From contig CAWKOA010000005.1 of NCBI GenBank assembly GCA_963851025.1, positions 245,501 to 309,500 of the forward strand: DNA of 64,000 bases, written 5' to 3'. Position numbers and translations under genes: made by a program. The notes under the pieces were generated by a model, which saw only the letters and a list, made by a program, of their open reading frames with translations, searched no databases and was not told the origin of the DNA. Origin of the DNA: RYN-230 sp963851025. Its GTDB lineage: Bacteria > Actinomycetota > Actinomycetes > Streptosporangiales > Streptosporangiaceae. Positions 26,874 to 35,563 of this stretch are shown here, one piece after another. How positions within the stretch are numbered: the stretch's first letter is position 1; every line of letters begins with the position of its first letter.

Positions 26874-27779
26874 ATGGCCACCACACACGCGGCCGGTCAG
26901 CACCGGCCCGGCGCCCGGCGCCTGAGCGCCCGGACCCTGACCTTCCTGCTGCTCGCCCTGTTCGCGGCGTTCTTCCTCATCCCGATCATCTGGCTGCTGC
27001 TGGCCGTGACCAAGACCCAGCCGGGGCTGACCGGCGGGCAGCCGTTCTCGTTCGGGTCGCTGTCCGCGCTGCGCAGCAACTGGGACAAGGTGCTCGCGTT
27101 CCAGGGCGGCGCGGTCAAGACGTGGATGAAGAACTCGGTGGAGTACTCGCTGATGGCCCTGGTCATCACCCTGGTGGTGAGCATCCCGGCCGGGTACGCG
27201 CTGGCCAAGATGGAGTTCCGGGGCCGCCGGGTGCTGCTCATCACGACGCTGGTCGTAATGCTCATGCCGACCGCGGCCCTGGTGCTGCCCACGTTCCTGG
27301 AGATCAACTACGCGCACCTGGTCAACACACCGCTGGCCGTAGTGCTGCCGTACTCCTTCTTCCCGTTCGGGGTCTACCTGACCTACATCTACTTCTCCAC
27401 CGCGGTGCCCAACGACCTGATCGCGGCGGCGAAGATCGACGGGTGCGGCGAGCTGTCCGCGTTCTTCCGGATCGCGCTGCCGCTGGCCACCCCGGTGGTG
27501 GCGCTGGTCGGGTTCTTCAGCTTCGTGGGCAACTGGAACAATTTCTTCCTGCCCTACGTCATGCTGCCGGGCAGCGGGCAGTACCCGATGCAGGTGGGCC
27601 TGACCCAGATGCTCTCGGACACCCCCACGTTCAACCCGGTCGTGGGGGCCAGCGCCGAGGTCCAGCTGCCCCAGCTCGCCCTGGCCACGCTGATCTCCGT
27701 GGCGCCGGTCCTGGTCATCTTCCTCGTCGCGCAGCGCTTCCTGGTCTCAGGACTGACCGCGGGCGCGACTAAAGAATGA
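26874..27779 (+). CDS. Sugar ABC transporter permease (MalG/UgpE type)
   Basis: 301 residues with six membrane segments; the first is TFLLLALFAAFFLIPIIWLLLAV. The EAA loop reads AAAKIDGCGELSAFFRIALPLATPVVAL. The start at ATG 26874 follows GGGAGGAC. The stop overlaps the next gene by four bases (ATGA). It is the second half of the heterodimeric channel of the carbohydrate uptake (CUT1) system. Confidence 0.92.
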   Translation: MATTHAAGQHRPGARRLSARTLTFLLLALFAAFFLIPIIWLLLAVTKTQPGLTGGQPFSFGSLSALRSNWDKVLAFQGGAVKTWMKNSVEYSLMALVITLVVSIPAGYALAKMEFRGRRVLLITTLVVMLMPTAALVLPTFLEINYAHLVNTPLAVVLPYSFFPFGVYLTYIYFSTAVPNDLIAAAKIDGCGELSAFFRIALPLATPVVALVGFFSFVGNWNNFFLPYVMLPGSGQYPMQVGLTQMLSDTPTFNPVVGASAEVQLPQLALATLISVAPVLVIFLVAQRFLVSGLTAGATKE

Positions 27780-29893
27780 GCCGCAACGAAGACCCCGTCG
27801 TGGCTGATCCCCCGACCACTGAGCGGGCTGCGGAGAGGGTGCCGCCGGCGCCCCGGCCGGTGATCCGGGCCACGGTGCCGTGCCTGGAGCCGCCGTACTG
27901 GGCGCTGGCCGAGCGGTCCCTGTTCCGGCTGCTGGACGAGGGCTGGCGCCGGTTCGCCGGGCTGTACACCCGGCCGGACGGGTCACTGCGCTACGACGGG
28001 CAGCTCTCGTCCCGGGACGGCGCCGACGACTTCCTGGAGGTGTTCTTCAACTGGCCGCAGCTGTACCTGCTCGGCGGGGCCGATGACCTGCTGGACGCCA
28101 GCGCCCGGCACTGGCACGGGGTGGTGGGCCAGCTGACCCGGCTCGGCATGTTCCGTGACGAGTTCGAGATCGGCTACGACTGGTTCCACCAGGGCGAGAG
28201 CATGCTGTTCTTCTACTTCCTCACGCTGGCCGACCCGGATCGCTGGCGGGACCGGGCACTGCGGTTCGCCGACCTGTACACCGACCCCGCGCACGGGAAC
28301 TACGACCCGGCCCGGGAGATCATCACGGCGCCGCACAACGGCAGCGGCGGGGCCCGGCCGGGGCTGGCCGACGCGCCCAGCTACCCGTGGACCGAGGCGG
28401 AGGCGGCGCAGTACGGCTACCCGCTGGACTGGCTGGCGCCCGGCGCGGCGGACCGTAGTACGCCGCGGGATGGCGGGGCGGATAGGCCCGGGGAGGATGG
28501 CGCTGATCCCCGGCTGGGCGCCGAGATGCAGCGCCGGCTGGGCCGCGGTGACGTGGTCGGCAACCTCGGCGTGGGCGGCCTGGTCCTCAACGCGTTCCTG
28601 GTCAGCGGGGAGCAGCGGTACGCGGACTGGCTGGCGGGTTACGCCGGGGCGTGGCAGCGCCGGGCCGCCGCCAACGGCGGCCTGATCCCGGACAACGTGG
28701 GCACCGACGGCGTGGTCGGCAGCCAGCTGGACGGCCGCTGGTACGGCGGGCACTACGGCTGGTCCTGGCCGCACGGGATGTACAGCATCGCGCAGGCCAC
28801 CCTGATCGGGGCGATGAGCGCGGCCCTGGCCACCCGGGACGACGGCTACCTGGACCTGGCCCGGCAGCTGCTCGACGAGATCATCGGCCGGGCCCGCCGC
28901 TTCGCGTTCACCAGCGGCGACTCCAGCATCAGCCCGCGCTGGCTGGCCCACCTCGGGCCCGCGGCCGGCCAGCCGGTCCTGCTGGTGCCCTACCGGCACA
29001 GCGACCGGGGCTGGTTCGACTGGAACCCGGTGCAGGCGTCGGTGCCGGTCGCGCTCTGGCAGTACTCCGCCGACCCGGCCGACCAGGCCCGGCTGGACGC
29101 GCTCCGCGCGGCCAGCGGCTACGACTGGACCAGCGTCCGGCCGTTCCGGGACAAGGAGGAAGCCGGCCACGAGGAGCCCTGGTACGCCTACCTGCGCGGG
29201 GACAACCCGGGCTACCCGGGCGCGATCCTGGCCGCCGCGCACGCCCAGGCCCGGCGGCGGCTGGCGCTGATGGAGCAGCACGCGGGCCAGGAGGTGACCG
29301 AGCCGGACATCCACCTGTGGCAGAACCTCAACCCGGTGGTCACCGAGGCGCTGACCCAGCTGACCTGGGGCGCGCCCCAGGTGGTCTACAACGGCGGGCT
29401 GCCCCAGGCCCGGGTCCGCTACTACGACCCGCAGCGTCGCCGGCCGGGGCTGCCCCCGGACGTGGCCGCGCTGGTCAGCTCGATCGACCCGGCGGCGACC
29501 ACGGTGACCCTGGTCAACCTGTCCGGCGCCGTGGCCCGCACCGTCGTGGTGCAGGCCGGCGCGTTCGCCGAGCACGACATCGAGGCGGCCGGGTACACCT
29601 GGGCCGCACCTGGGTGGGCTGGCCAGCACACCGAGTACATCAGCCATGATGTGCACATCAGCGGCCGGGAGGCCGCCGTCGGCGGCCCGTGGCTGGACGT
29701 CGAGCTGCCGCCCGGGACCGAGGTCACGCTGACGTTGCGGCTGCGGCTGCGGGTCCGGGCCCCGTCGGCCCGGGGTCCCTGGGACGCGGCACCGCCGGAC
29801 GCGGCACTGGGGGACGCGGCACTGCGGGACGCGGCACTGGGGGACACGGCCCTGGGGGACACGGCAGGGAGGGGACGAGGATGGGGCAGCTGA
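27776..29893 (+). CDS. Unrecognised 705-residue protein of a sugar-uptake operon, possible alpha/alpha-barrel carbohydrate enzyme
   Basis: I do not recognise the family. There is no signal peptide, so it is cytoplasmic. It has repeated helical stretches with aromatic/acidic motifs: FLEVFFNWPQLYLLGG, EFEIGYDWFHQGESMLFFYFLTL, NLGVGGLVLNAFLVSGEQRYADWLAGY, GGHYGWSWPHGMYSIAQATLIG and PYRHSDRGWFDWNPVQASVP. This resembles six-hairpin carbohydrate-active enzymes. A C-terminal beta-like region (ATTVTLVNLSGAVARTVVVQ) follows. The last 40 residues are encoded by a 15-bp tandem repeat. Its place between importer and catabolic genes suggests it processes the imported saccharide. It overlaps the SDR gene by 13 bases. 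Confidence 0.6.
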   Translation: MSRNEDPVVADPPTTERAAERVPPAPRPVIRATVPCLEPPYWALAERSLFRLLDEGWRRFAGLYTRPDGSLRYDGQLSSRDGADDFLEVFFNWPQLYLLGGADDLLDASARHWHGVVGQLTRLGMFRDEFEIGYDWFHQGESMLFFYFLTLADPDRWRDRALRFADLYTDPAHGNYDPAREIITAPHNGSGGARPGLADAPSYPWTEAEAAQYGYPLDWLAPGAADRSTPRDGGADRPGEDGADPRLGAEMQRRLGRGDVVGNLGVGGLVLNAFLVSGEQRYADWLAGYAGAWQRRAAANGGLIPDNVGTDGVVGSQLDGRWYGGHYGWSWPHGMYSIAQATLIGAMSAALATRDDGYLDLARQLLDEIIGRARRFAFTSGDSSISPRWLAHLGPAAGQPVLLVPYRHSDRGWFDWNPVQASVPVALWQYSADPADQARLDALRAASGYDWTSVRPFRDKEEAGHEEPWYAYLRGDNPGYPGAILAAAHAQARRRLALMEQHAGQEVTEPDIHLWQNLNPVVTEALTQLTWGAPQVVYNGGLPQARVRYYDPQRRRPGLPPDVAALVSSIDPAATTVTLVNLSGAVARTVVVQAGAFAEHDIEAAGYTWAAPGWAGQHTEYISHDVHISGREAAVGGPWLDVELPPGTEVTLTLRLRLRVRAPSARGPWDAAPPDAALGDAALRDAALGDTALGDTAGRGRGWGS
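29782..29866. repeat. 15-bp tandem repeat at the 3' end of the 705-residue gene
   Basis: About 5.7 units of GGACGCGGCACTGGG and variants, in frame, encoding repeated DAALG/DTALG. The last unit ends 15 bases before the start codon of the SDR gene. Confidence 0.85.
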
Positions 29894-30642
29894 CGGGCCT
29901 GCGCGCGCTGGTCACCGGCGGGGCGTCCGGGCTGGGTGCCGCGATCGCCGCGGCGTTCACGGCCGAGGGCGCGGCCGTGGTCGTGCTGGACATGGCGGAG
30001 CAGGCGCCCGCGCACCTGCCCGCCGGGGCCGGCTACGTGCAGGCCGACGTGACCGACGACGCCGCGGTGCGGGCTGCGGTGGACGCGGCCGCGGCCCGGC
30101 TCGGCGGCCTGGACCTGCTGGTCAACAACGCCGGCGTCGGCGCCCAGGGCAGCGTGGCCAGCAGCACCGACGAGGAATGGCGCCGGGTACTGGACGTGAA
30201 CGTGATCGGCACCGCCCGGGTGTCCCGCGCCGCCTGGCCGTACCTGCGCGAGTCCGGGCAGGCCGCCGTGGTCAACACGGCCTCGATCGCGGCCACCGCC
30301 GGGCTGCCGGACCGGGCCGTGTACTCGGCCAGCAAGGGCGCGGTGGCCGCGCTGACCCGGGCCATGGCGGCCGACGGGATGCCCGACGGCATCCGGGTCA
30401 ACGCGGTCAACCCCGGCACGGCCGACACGCCCTGGGTGACCCGGCTGCTGGACGCCGCGCCTGACCCGGCCGCCGAGCGGGCCGCGCTGGAGGCCCGGCA
30501 GCCGCACGGCCGGCTGGTGTCCGCGGGCGAGGTGGCGGCCGCGGTGGTCTACCTGGCCTCGCCCGCGGCCGGCTCGACCACCGGCACCGAGCTGGCGGTG
30601 GACGGCGGGATGGGCGGACTGCGCCTGCGGCCCCGGGGATGA
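29881..30642 (+). CDS. Short-chain dehydrogenase/reductase
   Basis: 253 residues from ATG 29881 (GAGGGGA upstream). The cofactor motif TGGASGLG is at 12-19, NNAG at 82-85, catalytic Ser135, and YSASK with Tyr148 and Lys152. DM after the second strand (VVVLDMAE) favours NAD. In oxidative fucose or rhamnose pathways an SDR oxidises the 2-keto-3-deoxy acid, a plausible role here given the lactonase and aldose dehydrogenase that follow. It overlaps the next gene by four bases. Confidence 0.85.
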   Translation: MGQLTGLRALVTGGASGLGAAIAAAFTAEGAAVVVLDMAEQAPAHLPAGAGYVQADVTDDAAVRAAVDAAAARLGGLDLLVNNAGVGAQGSVASSTDEEWRRVLDVNVIGTARVSRAAWPYLRESGQAAVVNTASIAATAGLPDRAVYSASKGAVAALTRAMAADGMPDGIRVNAVNPGTADTPWVTRLLDAAPDPAAERAALEARQPHGRLVSAGEVAAAVVYLASPAAGSTTGTELAVDGGMGGLRLRPRG

Positions 30643-31586
30643 CGTCCGGCGTGACCCCGGAGCGCCCGGGGCCAGCCCTGGACGCGCACGTGCACGTGTG
30701 GGACCTGGCCGCGCGGCCGCAGCCGTGGACCGGCGGCCTGCCGGTGCTGCAGCGCTCGTTCAGCCTGGACGACGTGGCCGCGGACCTGCGCGCGGCGGGC
30801 CAGCATGGGGTCATCGTGGTGCAGACCGTGGCCAGCGCGGCGGAGACCCGGGAGCTGCTGGCCCTGGCCGCGGCGCAGCCGCTGGTCGCCGGCGTGGTCG
30901 GCTGGGCGGACCTGTCCCGGCCGGACGCCGCGGACCAGCTCCGCGCGGCCCGGGGCGGCCCAGGCGGCCGGGCCCTCGTCGGCCTGCGCCACCAGCTCCA
31001 GGAGGAACCCGACCAGGACTGGCTGGCCCGGCCGCAGGTCCGGGAGGGCCTGCGCGCGGTGGCGGCGGCCGGCCTGGCGTACGACGTGGTCGTCTCGCCC
31101 GGCCAGCTGCCGCTGGTCACCGAGACCGTGGCCGCGCTGCCGGAGGTGCGGTTCGTGCTGGATCACGCGGGCAAGCCGCCGATCGCCTCCGCCGGCCCGG
31201 GGACCGGCGTCCTGGCCGCGGGACGCATGGCGGCCTGGGCCGCGGGCCTGCGGGCGCTGGCGGCCCGGCCCAACGTGGCGGTCAAGCTGTCCGGGCTGGT
31301 GACCGAGGCGGACTGGGGCTCGTGGACCCCGGCGCAGCTGCGGCCGGTCATGGAGTACGTGCTGGACCAGTTCGGCCCGGCGCGGACCATGCTCGGGTCG
31401 GACTGGCCGGTGTGCCTGCTGGCGGCCAGCTACGCCGGGGTGATGGCGGCGGCCGCGCCGGTGCTGGACGGGCTGGGCGCCGCGGAACGCGCGGCCGTCC
31501 GGGGCGGCACGGCCCGGGCCTGGTACCGGCTGGGCGAGCACGGGCCGGACGGGCACGGGCCGGACGAGCACGGGCCGGGCCGTTGA
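30639..31586 (+). CDS. Amidohydrolase, L-fucono/rhamnono-lactonase-like
   Basis: 315 residues. DAHVHVWDL (His17 and His19), QTVASAAETRELLALA, GLRHQLQEEPDQDWL, FVLDHAGKPPI and MLGSDWPVCLL match the amidohydrolase-2 branch that includes L-fuconolactonase and L-rhamnonolactonase. It would open the sugar lactone made by the aldose dehydrogenase encoded next. The C-terminus carries a 15-bp repeat (31536-31580) encoding GEHGPDGHGPDEHGP, which is probably dispensable. Confidence 0.8.
   Translation: MTSGVTPERPGPALDAHVHVWDLAARPQPWTGGLPVLQRSFSLDDVAADLRAAGQHGVIVVQTVASAAETRELLALAAAQPLVAGVVGWADLSRPDAADQLRAARGGPGGRALVGLRHQLQEEPDQDWLARPQVREGLRAVAAAGLAYDVVVSPGQLPLVTETVAALPEVRFVLDHAGKPPIASAGPGTGVLAAGRMAAWAAGLRALAARPNVAVKLSGLVTEADWGSWTPAQLRPVMEYVLDQFGPARTMLGSDWPVCLLAASYAGVMAAAAPVLDGLGAAERAAVRGGTARAWYRLGEHGPDGHGPDEHGPGR
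31536..31580. repeat. 15-bp tandem repeat at the lactonase 3' end
   Basis: Three units of GAGCACGGGCCGGAC and variants, in frame, ending six bases before the stop codon. Confidence 0.8.
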
Positions 31587-31603
31587 GGGGAGCGCGGGAC
31601 GCG

Positions 31604-32560
31604 ATGGAGCAGCACCCGGTCGCCCGGACCGGCGCGGCCGTGACCGCGCTGGGCTTCGGCGGCGCCTCGGCCGGCAACCTGTACACCGAGACCACGGACG
31701 AGGCCGCCGCCACGGCCGTGGACCGGGCCTGGGCGGGCGGGATCCGGTACTTCGACACGGCGCCGCACTACGGGCTCGGCTTGTCGGAGCGCAGGCTCGG
31801 GGCCGCGCTGCGGGACCGGCCCCGCGAGCTTTTCGTTATCTCGACGAAAGTGGGGCGGCTGCTGGAACCCAACCCGCGGCCGGCCGGCTCGGACCTGGCG
31901 GCGGGCGGGTTCGCGGTGCCGGACACGCTGCGGCGGCGGTTCGACTTCAGCCCGGCCGGGGTCCGGCGCAGCCTGGAGGGCAGCCTGGGGCGGCTCGGGC
32001 TGGACCGGGTGGACCTGGTGTACGTGCACGACCCGGACGATCACGTGGACGAGGCCCTGGCGGGCGCCATCCCGGAGCTGATCCGGATGCGCGACGAGGG
32101 CCTGGTCACCGCGGTCGGGGTGGGCATGAACCAGTGGCAGGCGCCGCTGCGGATGGTCCGCGAGACCGGCATCGACCTGGTCATGCTGGCCGGCCGGTGG
32201 ACCTTGCTGGACCGCTCCGGCCAGCCGCTGCTCGACGAGTGCGCGGCCCGGGGGGTGGCGGTGGTGGCGGCCGCCCCGTTCAACTCCGGGCTGCTGGCCC
32301 GGGCCTGGCCTCCCGACGGGGCGCACTTCGACTACGGGCCGGCCGCACCGGAGGTGCTGGCCCGGGCCCGGGCCCTGGCCGCGGTCTGCGAGCGGCACGG
32401 GGTGTCGCTGCCGGACGCGGCGATCCAGTTCCCGCTGCGCCATCCGGCGGTGGTGTCCGTGGTCAGCGGGATGCGCAGCGGCGAGCAGGTGACCTCGGCC
32501 CTGGACCGCTTCGCTACCGTGGTCCCGGACGACGCATGGACGGAGCTTGATGCCTGCTGA
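31604..32560 (+). CDS. Aldo/keto reductase, D-threo-aldose (L-fucose) 1-dehydrogenase-like
   Basis: 318 residues from ATG 31604. The AKR tetrad is visible: Asp and Tyr in GIRYFDTAPHYGLGLSERRLG, Lys in FVISTKVGR, His in LVYVHDPDDHV. The TALGFGGASAGNLYTETTDEAA start and GLGLSERRLG are characteristic of D-threo-aldose dehydrogenases, which oxidise L-fucose and related sugars to lactones. It therefore pairs with the upstream lactonase. It overlaps larA by 11 bases, joining the sugar genes and the lar genes into one transcript. Confidence 0.8.
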   Translation: MEQHPVARTGAAVTALGFGGASAGNLYTETTDEAAATAVDRAWAGGIRYFDTAPHYGLGLSERRLGAALRDRPRELFVISTKVGRLLEPNPRPAGSDLAAGGFAVPDTLRRRFDFSPAGVRRSLEGSLGRLGLDRVDLVYVHDPDDHVDEALAGAIPELIRMRDEGLVTAVGVGMNQWQAPLRMVRETGIDLVMLAGRWTLLDRSGQPLLDECAARGVAVVAAAPFNSGLLARAWPPDGAHFDYGPAAPEVLARARALAAVCERHGVSLPDAAIQFPLRHPAVVSVVSGMRSGEQVTSALDRFATVVPDDAWTELDAC

Positions 32561-33863
32561 CCGCCTGCTGGACATCGACCTGGCCTACGGGCGCGGGGAC
32601 CTGCGCATCTCGCTGCCCGCGGACCGGACCACGGTCGTCACGCCGGCCTACCACCCGGCCGCACCGGATGTCCCGGCCGTGCTGGCGGGCGCGCTGCGCC
32701 ATCCGGTGGCCGGGCCGCCGCTGCGGTCGGTGGTGCGGCCCGGCCAGCGGGTCGCCGTGTCCGTCTGCGACGTGACCCGGCCGCAGCCCCGCGAGGCCAT
32801 GCTCCGCGCGCTGCTGGACGAGCTGGACGGGCTGGTCACCCCGGACGACGTGACCGTGCTCATCGCGACCGGCACGCACCGCGGCAACTCTCCCGGCGAG
32901 CTGGCCGAGATGCTCGGCCCGGACCTGGCCGCCCGGCTGCGGGTGATCAACCACGACGCCCGCGACGAGAGCATGCTCACCTGGTGCGGCGAGCACGGCG
33001 ACGGGGTGCCGGTCTGGCTGAACCGGCACTGGGTGGATGCGGACGTGAAGATCACCACCGGGTTCGTGGAGCCGCACTTCTTCGCGGGGTTCAGCGGCGG
33101 CCCCAAGCTGGTCGCGCCCGGCCTGGCCGGGCTGGAGACCACGCTGACCCTGCACGACGCACGGCGGATCGGCAGCGACCGGGCCACCTGGGCGGTGTGC
33201 GAGGGCAACCCGGTGCACGACGACGTGCGCGCGATCGCCGCCGCGACCGGGGTGGACTTCGCGTTCGACGTGGTGCTGAACCGGGAGCAGCGGGTCGTCG
33301 CGGCGTTCGGCGGCGAGGTGCTGCAGATGCACGCGGCGGCCCGGGCCTACGTCCGGGAGGTGTCCATGCGCCCGGTGGACGGTCTGTTCTCTGTAGTGGT
33401 GACGACCAACTCCGGGTTCCCGCTGGACCAGAACCTGTACCAGGCGGTCAAGGGGATGTCCGCGGCGGCCACCGTGGTCCGGCCCGGCGGCCTGATCATC
33501 TGCGCCGCCGAGTGCGCGGACGGGTTCCCCGACCACGGCTCGTTCCGCGCGGAACTGGCCGCGGCGCCGGACCCGGAAGGACTGCTGGCCTCCATCGGGG
33601 CCCGCACCCGGACCGTGCCTGACCAGTGGCAGGTGCAGGTGCTGGCCCGGGTGCTGTGCCGGGCGCGGGTGGGGGTGCACGCCTCGGGACTGGGTGAGGC
33701 AGACCTGCGCAGCGCGCACCTGTCCGCGGTGCCGGACATCGCGGCTGCGGTGGCCGCCGAGCTGGCGGCGGCCGGGCCGGGCGCGCGGGTGTGCGTGCTG
33801 CCCGAGGGCCCGCAGACGATCCCGTTCGTGAGCGCGGACGAGCCGGCCGGGAGCCCCCTGTGA
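32550..33863 (+). CDS. larA: LarA-like nickel-pincer-nucleotide-dependent racemase/epimerase
   Basis: 437 residues from ATG 32550. All key residues of lactate racemase are present at a constant offset of +2 from the Lactobacillus enzyme: Arg77 (DVTRP), His110 (ATGTHRG), His176 (EPHFFAGFSGG), Lys186 (the lysine that tethers the cofactor, GGPKLVAPG) and His202 (LTLHDAR). The protein should use the Ni-pincer cofactor to racemise or epimerise a 2-hydroxyacid by hydride transfer. Because the operon is for sugar oxidation, a sugar acid such as an aldonate is a better guess than lactate. larE, larB and larC follow directly. Confidence 0.88.
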   Translation: MPADRLLDIDLAYGRGDLRISLPADRTTVVTPAYHPAAPDVPAVLAGALRHPVAGPPLRSVVRPGQRVAVSVCDVTRPQPREAMLRALLDELDGLVTPDDVTVLIATGTHRGNSPGELAEMLGPDLAARLRVINHDARDESMLTWCGEHGDGVPVWLNRHWVDADVKITTGFVEPHFFAGFSGGPKLVAPGLAGLETTLTLHDARRIGSDRATWAVCEGNPVHDDVRAIAAATGVDFAFDVVLNREQRVVAAFGGEVLQMHAAARAYVREVSMRPVDGLFSVVVTTNSGFPLDQNLYQAVKGMSAAATVVRPGGLIICAAECADGFPDHGSFRAELAAAPDPEGLLASIGARTRTVPDQWQVQVLARVLCRARVGVHASGLGEADLRSAHLSAVPDIAAAVAAELAAAGPGARVCVLPEGPQTIPFVSADEPAGSPL

Positions 33864-33901
33864 CCGGGCCAGAGAGCGTGACCGGGCCAGAGAGCGTGAC
33901 C
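33860..33901 (+). repeat. 18-bp tandem repeat holding three candidate larE start codons
   Basis: GTGACCGGGCCAGAGAGC twice, then GTGACCGGGTTC. Each copy begins with an in-frame GTG. None has a clear ribosome-binding site; coupling to the larA stop favours the first. Confidence 0.8.
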
Positions 33902-34747
33902 GGGTTCGATACCGCGCGCCTGCTGGCGGACCTGAGGGACCGGATCGCCCGGGAGGACCGGCTGGTCACCGCGTTCTCGGGCGGGGCGGACTCGGCGCTG
34001 CTGGCCGCCGTGGCGCACCAGGTGCTGGGGCCGCGGGCGCTCGCGGTCACGGCCGTGTCGGCCAGCCTGCCCGCGGCCGAGCGGGCCGCGGCGCGGGACT
34101 TCGCCCGGTCCCGGGGCCTGGCGCACGCCGAGGTGTGCACCGACGAGCTGGACCGGCCCGGGTACCGGCGCAACGGCGCGGACCGCTGTTTCCACTGCAA
34201 GAGCGCGCTGTTCGACGCGGTGACCCCGGTCGCGGCGGCCATGGGCGCGCGGATCGCGCTCGGCACCAACCTGGACGACTTGTCCGACCACCGGCCCGGC
34301 CAGCGGGCGGCCCGCGACCGGGGTGCGGTGTTCCCCCTGGTCGACGCGGGGCTGTCCAAGGCGGCGGTCCGGGCGGTGAGCCGCGAGCTGGGCCTGGTCA
34401 CCGCGGGCAAGCCCGCCGCGGCCTGCCTGTCGTCCCGGATCGCGTACGGCGACGAGGTCAGCCCGGAGCTGCTCGGCCAGATCGAGCGGGCCGAGGACGC
34501 CCTGCACGAGGCGGGCTTCCCGGCCTGCCGGGTCCGGGCGCACGCGGCGGGCAGCGTGGCCCGGATCGAGGTGCCGCCGGGGGATCTCGGGCGGCTGCTG
34601 GACCGCCGCGAGGAGATCACCGGGCTGGTGCGGGCGGCCGGGTTCGTGTTCGTCGCGGCGGACCTGGCCGGGCTGGTGAGCGGCAGCATGAACGCGCTGC
34701 TGCCGCTGTCCGTGGTCCCGGCCTCCCGGGCGGGCGAGGCGGGCTAG
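33860..34747 (+). CDS. larE: LarE, ATP-dependent sacrificial sulfur transferase for the nickel-pincer cofactor
   Basis: 295 residues from GTG 33860, which overlaps the larA stop (GTGA). PP-loop SGGADS (40-45) adenylates the cofactor precursor. Cys189 in AAACLSSRIAYG aligns with the cysteine that gives up its sulfur in single-cysteine LarE proteins. DRCFHCKSALF is also a family motif. The first 18 bases are repeated (33860, 33878, 33896), giving three successive in-frame GTG starts, so the true N-terminus is uncertain by 12 residues. Confidence 0.92.
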   Translation: MTGPESVTGPESVTGFDTARLLADLRDRIAREDRLVTAFSGGADSALLAAVAHQVLGPRALAVTAVSASLPAAERAAARDFARSRGLAHAEVCTDELDRPGYRRNGADRCFHCKSALFDAVTPVAAAMGARIALGTNLDDLSDHRPGQRAARDRGAVFPLVDAGLSKAAVRAVSRELGLVTAGKPAAACLSSRIAYGDEVSPELLGQIERAEDALHEAGFPACRVRAHAAGSVARIEVPPGDLGRLLDRREEITGLVRAAGFVFVAADLAGLVSGSMNALLPLSVVPASRAGEAG

Positions 34748-35563
34748 GTGGACCGCGGCCAGCGGCAGGAGGCCCAGCGGGGGGAGGCCCCGCGGGAGGA
34801 GGCCCCCTGGGACGGTGCCCAGCGGGACGGGGACCAGCCTGCGGGAGTCCCGCAGGACGCGGCGCTGCCGCTCGGCTTCGCCACCGTGGACCTGGACCGG
34901 CCGCGGCGCCACGGCCTGCCGGAGGTGATCTACGCCCCGGGGAAGCGGCCCGGCGAGATCGCGGCCATCGCGGCCGCGCTGCTGGCCCGCACGTCCGGGC
35001 CGGTGCTGGTGACCCGGCTGGAACCCGCGGCCGCGGCCGAAGTCGCGGCGGCTGGTGAGCACGCACCGGGTGAGTACGACGCCCGGGCCCGGCTGCTGTG
35101 CTGGCGGCCGGCCCCGCCGGGCAGCTGCCGGGTGGCGGTGGTCACGGCCGGCACCGCGGACGGGCCAGTGGCCGACGAGGCGGCCGCGGTGGCCCGGGCC
35201 ACCGGCCTTCAGGTCACCGAGTTCCGTGACATCGGCGTGGCCGGGCTGCACCGGCTGCTGTCCGCGGCCGGTGACATCGCCGCGGCCGACGTGGTGATCG
35301 TGATCGCGGGCATGGAGGGCGCCCTGGCCAGCGCGGTCGGGGGACTGGTCGGCGTCCCGGTCGTGGCGGTGCCCACGTCCACGGGGTACGGCGCGGCGCT
35401 GGACGGCATCACCGCGCTGCTGGCCATGATGACCTCCTGCGCGGCCGGCGTCGTCGTGGTCAACATCGACTCCGGGTTCGGCGCCGCCATGGCCGCGCAC
35501 CGGCTGGCCTTCAGCCTGCGCCGCCAGCGCTCTGAACCAGGGCCCGGGGTGAGCGGGCCGTGA
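34748..35563 (+). CDS. larB: LarB, carboxylase/hydrolase of nickel-pincer cofactor synthesis
   Basis: 271 residues from GTG 34748. After a hydrophilic repeat-rich N-terminus (about 40 residues) come the LarB motifs: FATVDLDRPRRHGLPEVIYAPGKRPGEI, VVTAGTADGPVADEAA, FRDIGVAGLHRL, VIVIAGMEGALASAVGGLVGVPVVAVPTSTGYG and SCAAGVVVVNIDSGFGAA. The fold resembles PurE. LarB carboxylates the pyridinium ring of nicotinic acid adenine dinucleotide and cleaves the anhydride to give the dicarboxylate mononucleotide for LarE. It starts immediately after larE. Confidence 0.93.
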   Translation: MDRGQRQEAQRGEAPREEAPWDGAQRDGDQPAGVPQDAALPLGFATVDLDRPRRHGLPEVIYAPGKRPGEIAAIAAALLARTSGPVLVTRLEPAAAAEVAAAGEHAPGEYDARARLLCWRPAPPGSCRVAVVTAGTADGPVADEAAAVARATGLQVTEFRDIGVAGLHRLLSAAGDIAAADVVIVIAGMEGALASAVGGLVGVPVVAVPTSTGYGAALDGITALLAMMTSCAAGVVVVNIDSGFGAAMAAHRLAFSLRRQRSEPGPGVSGP

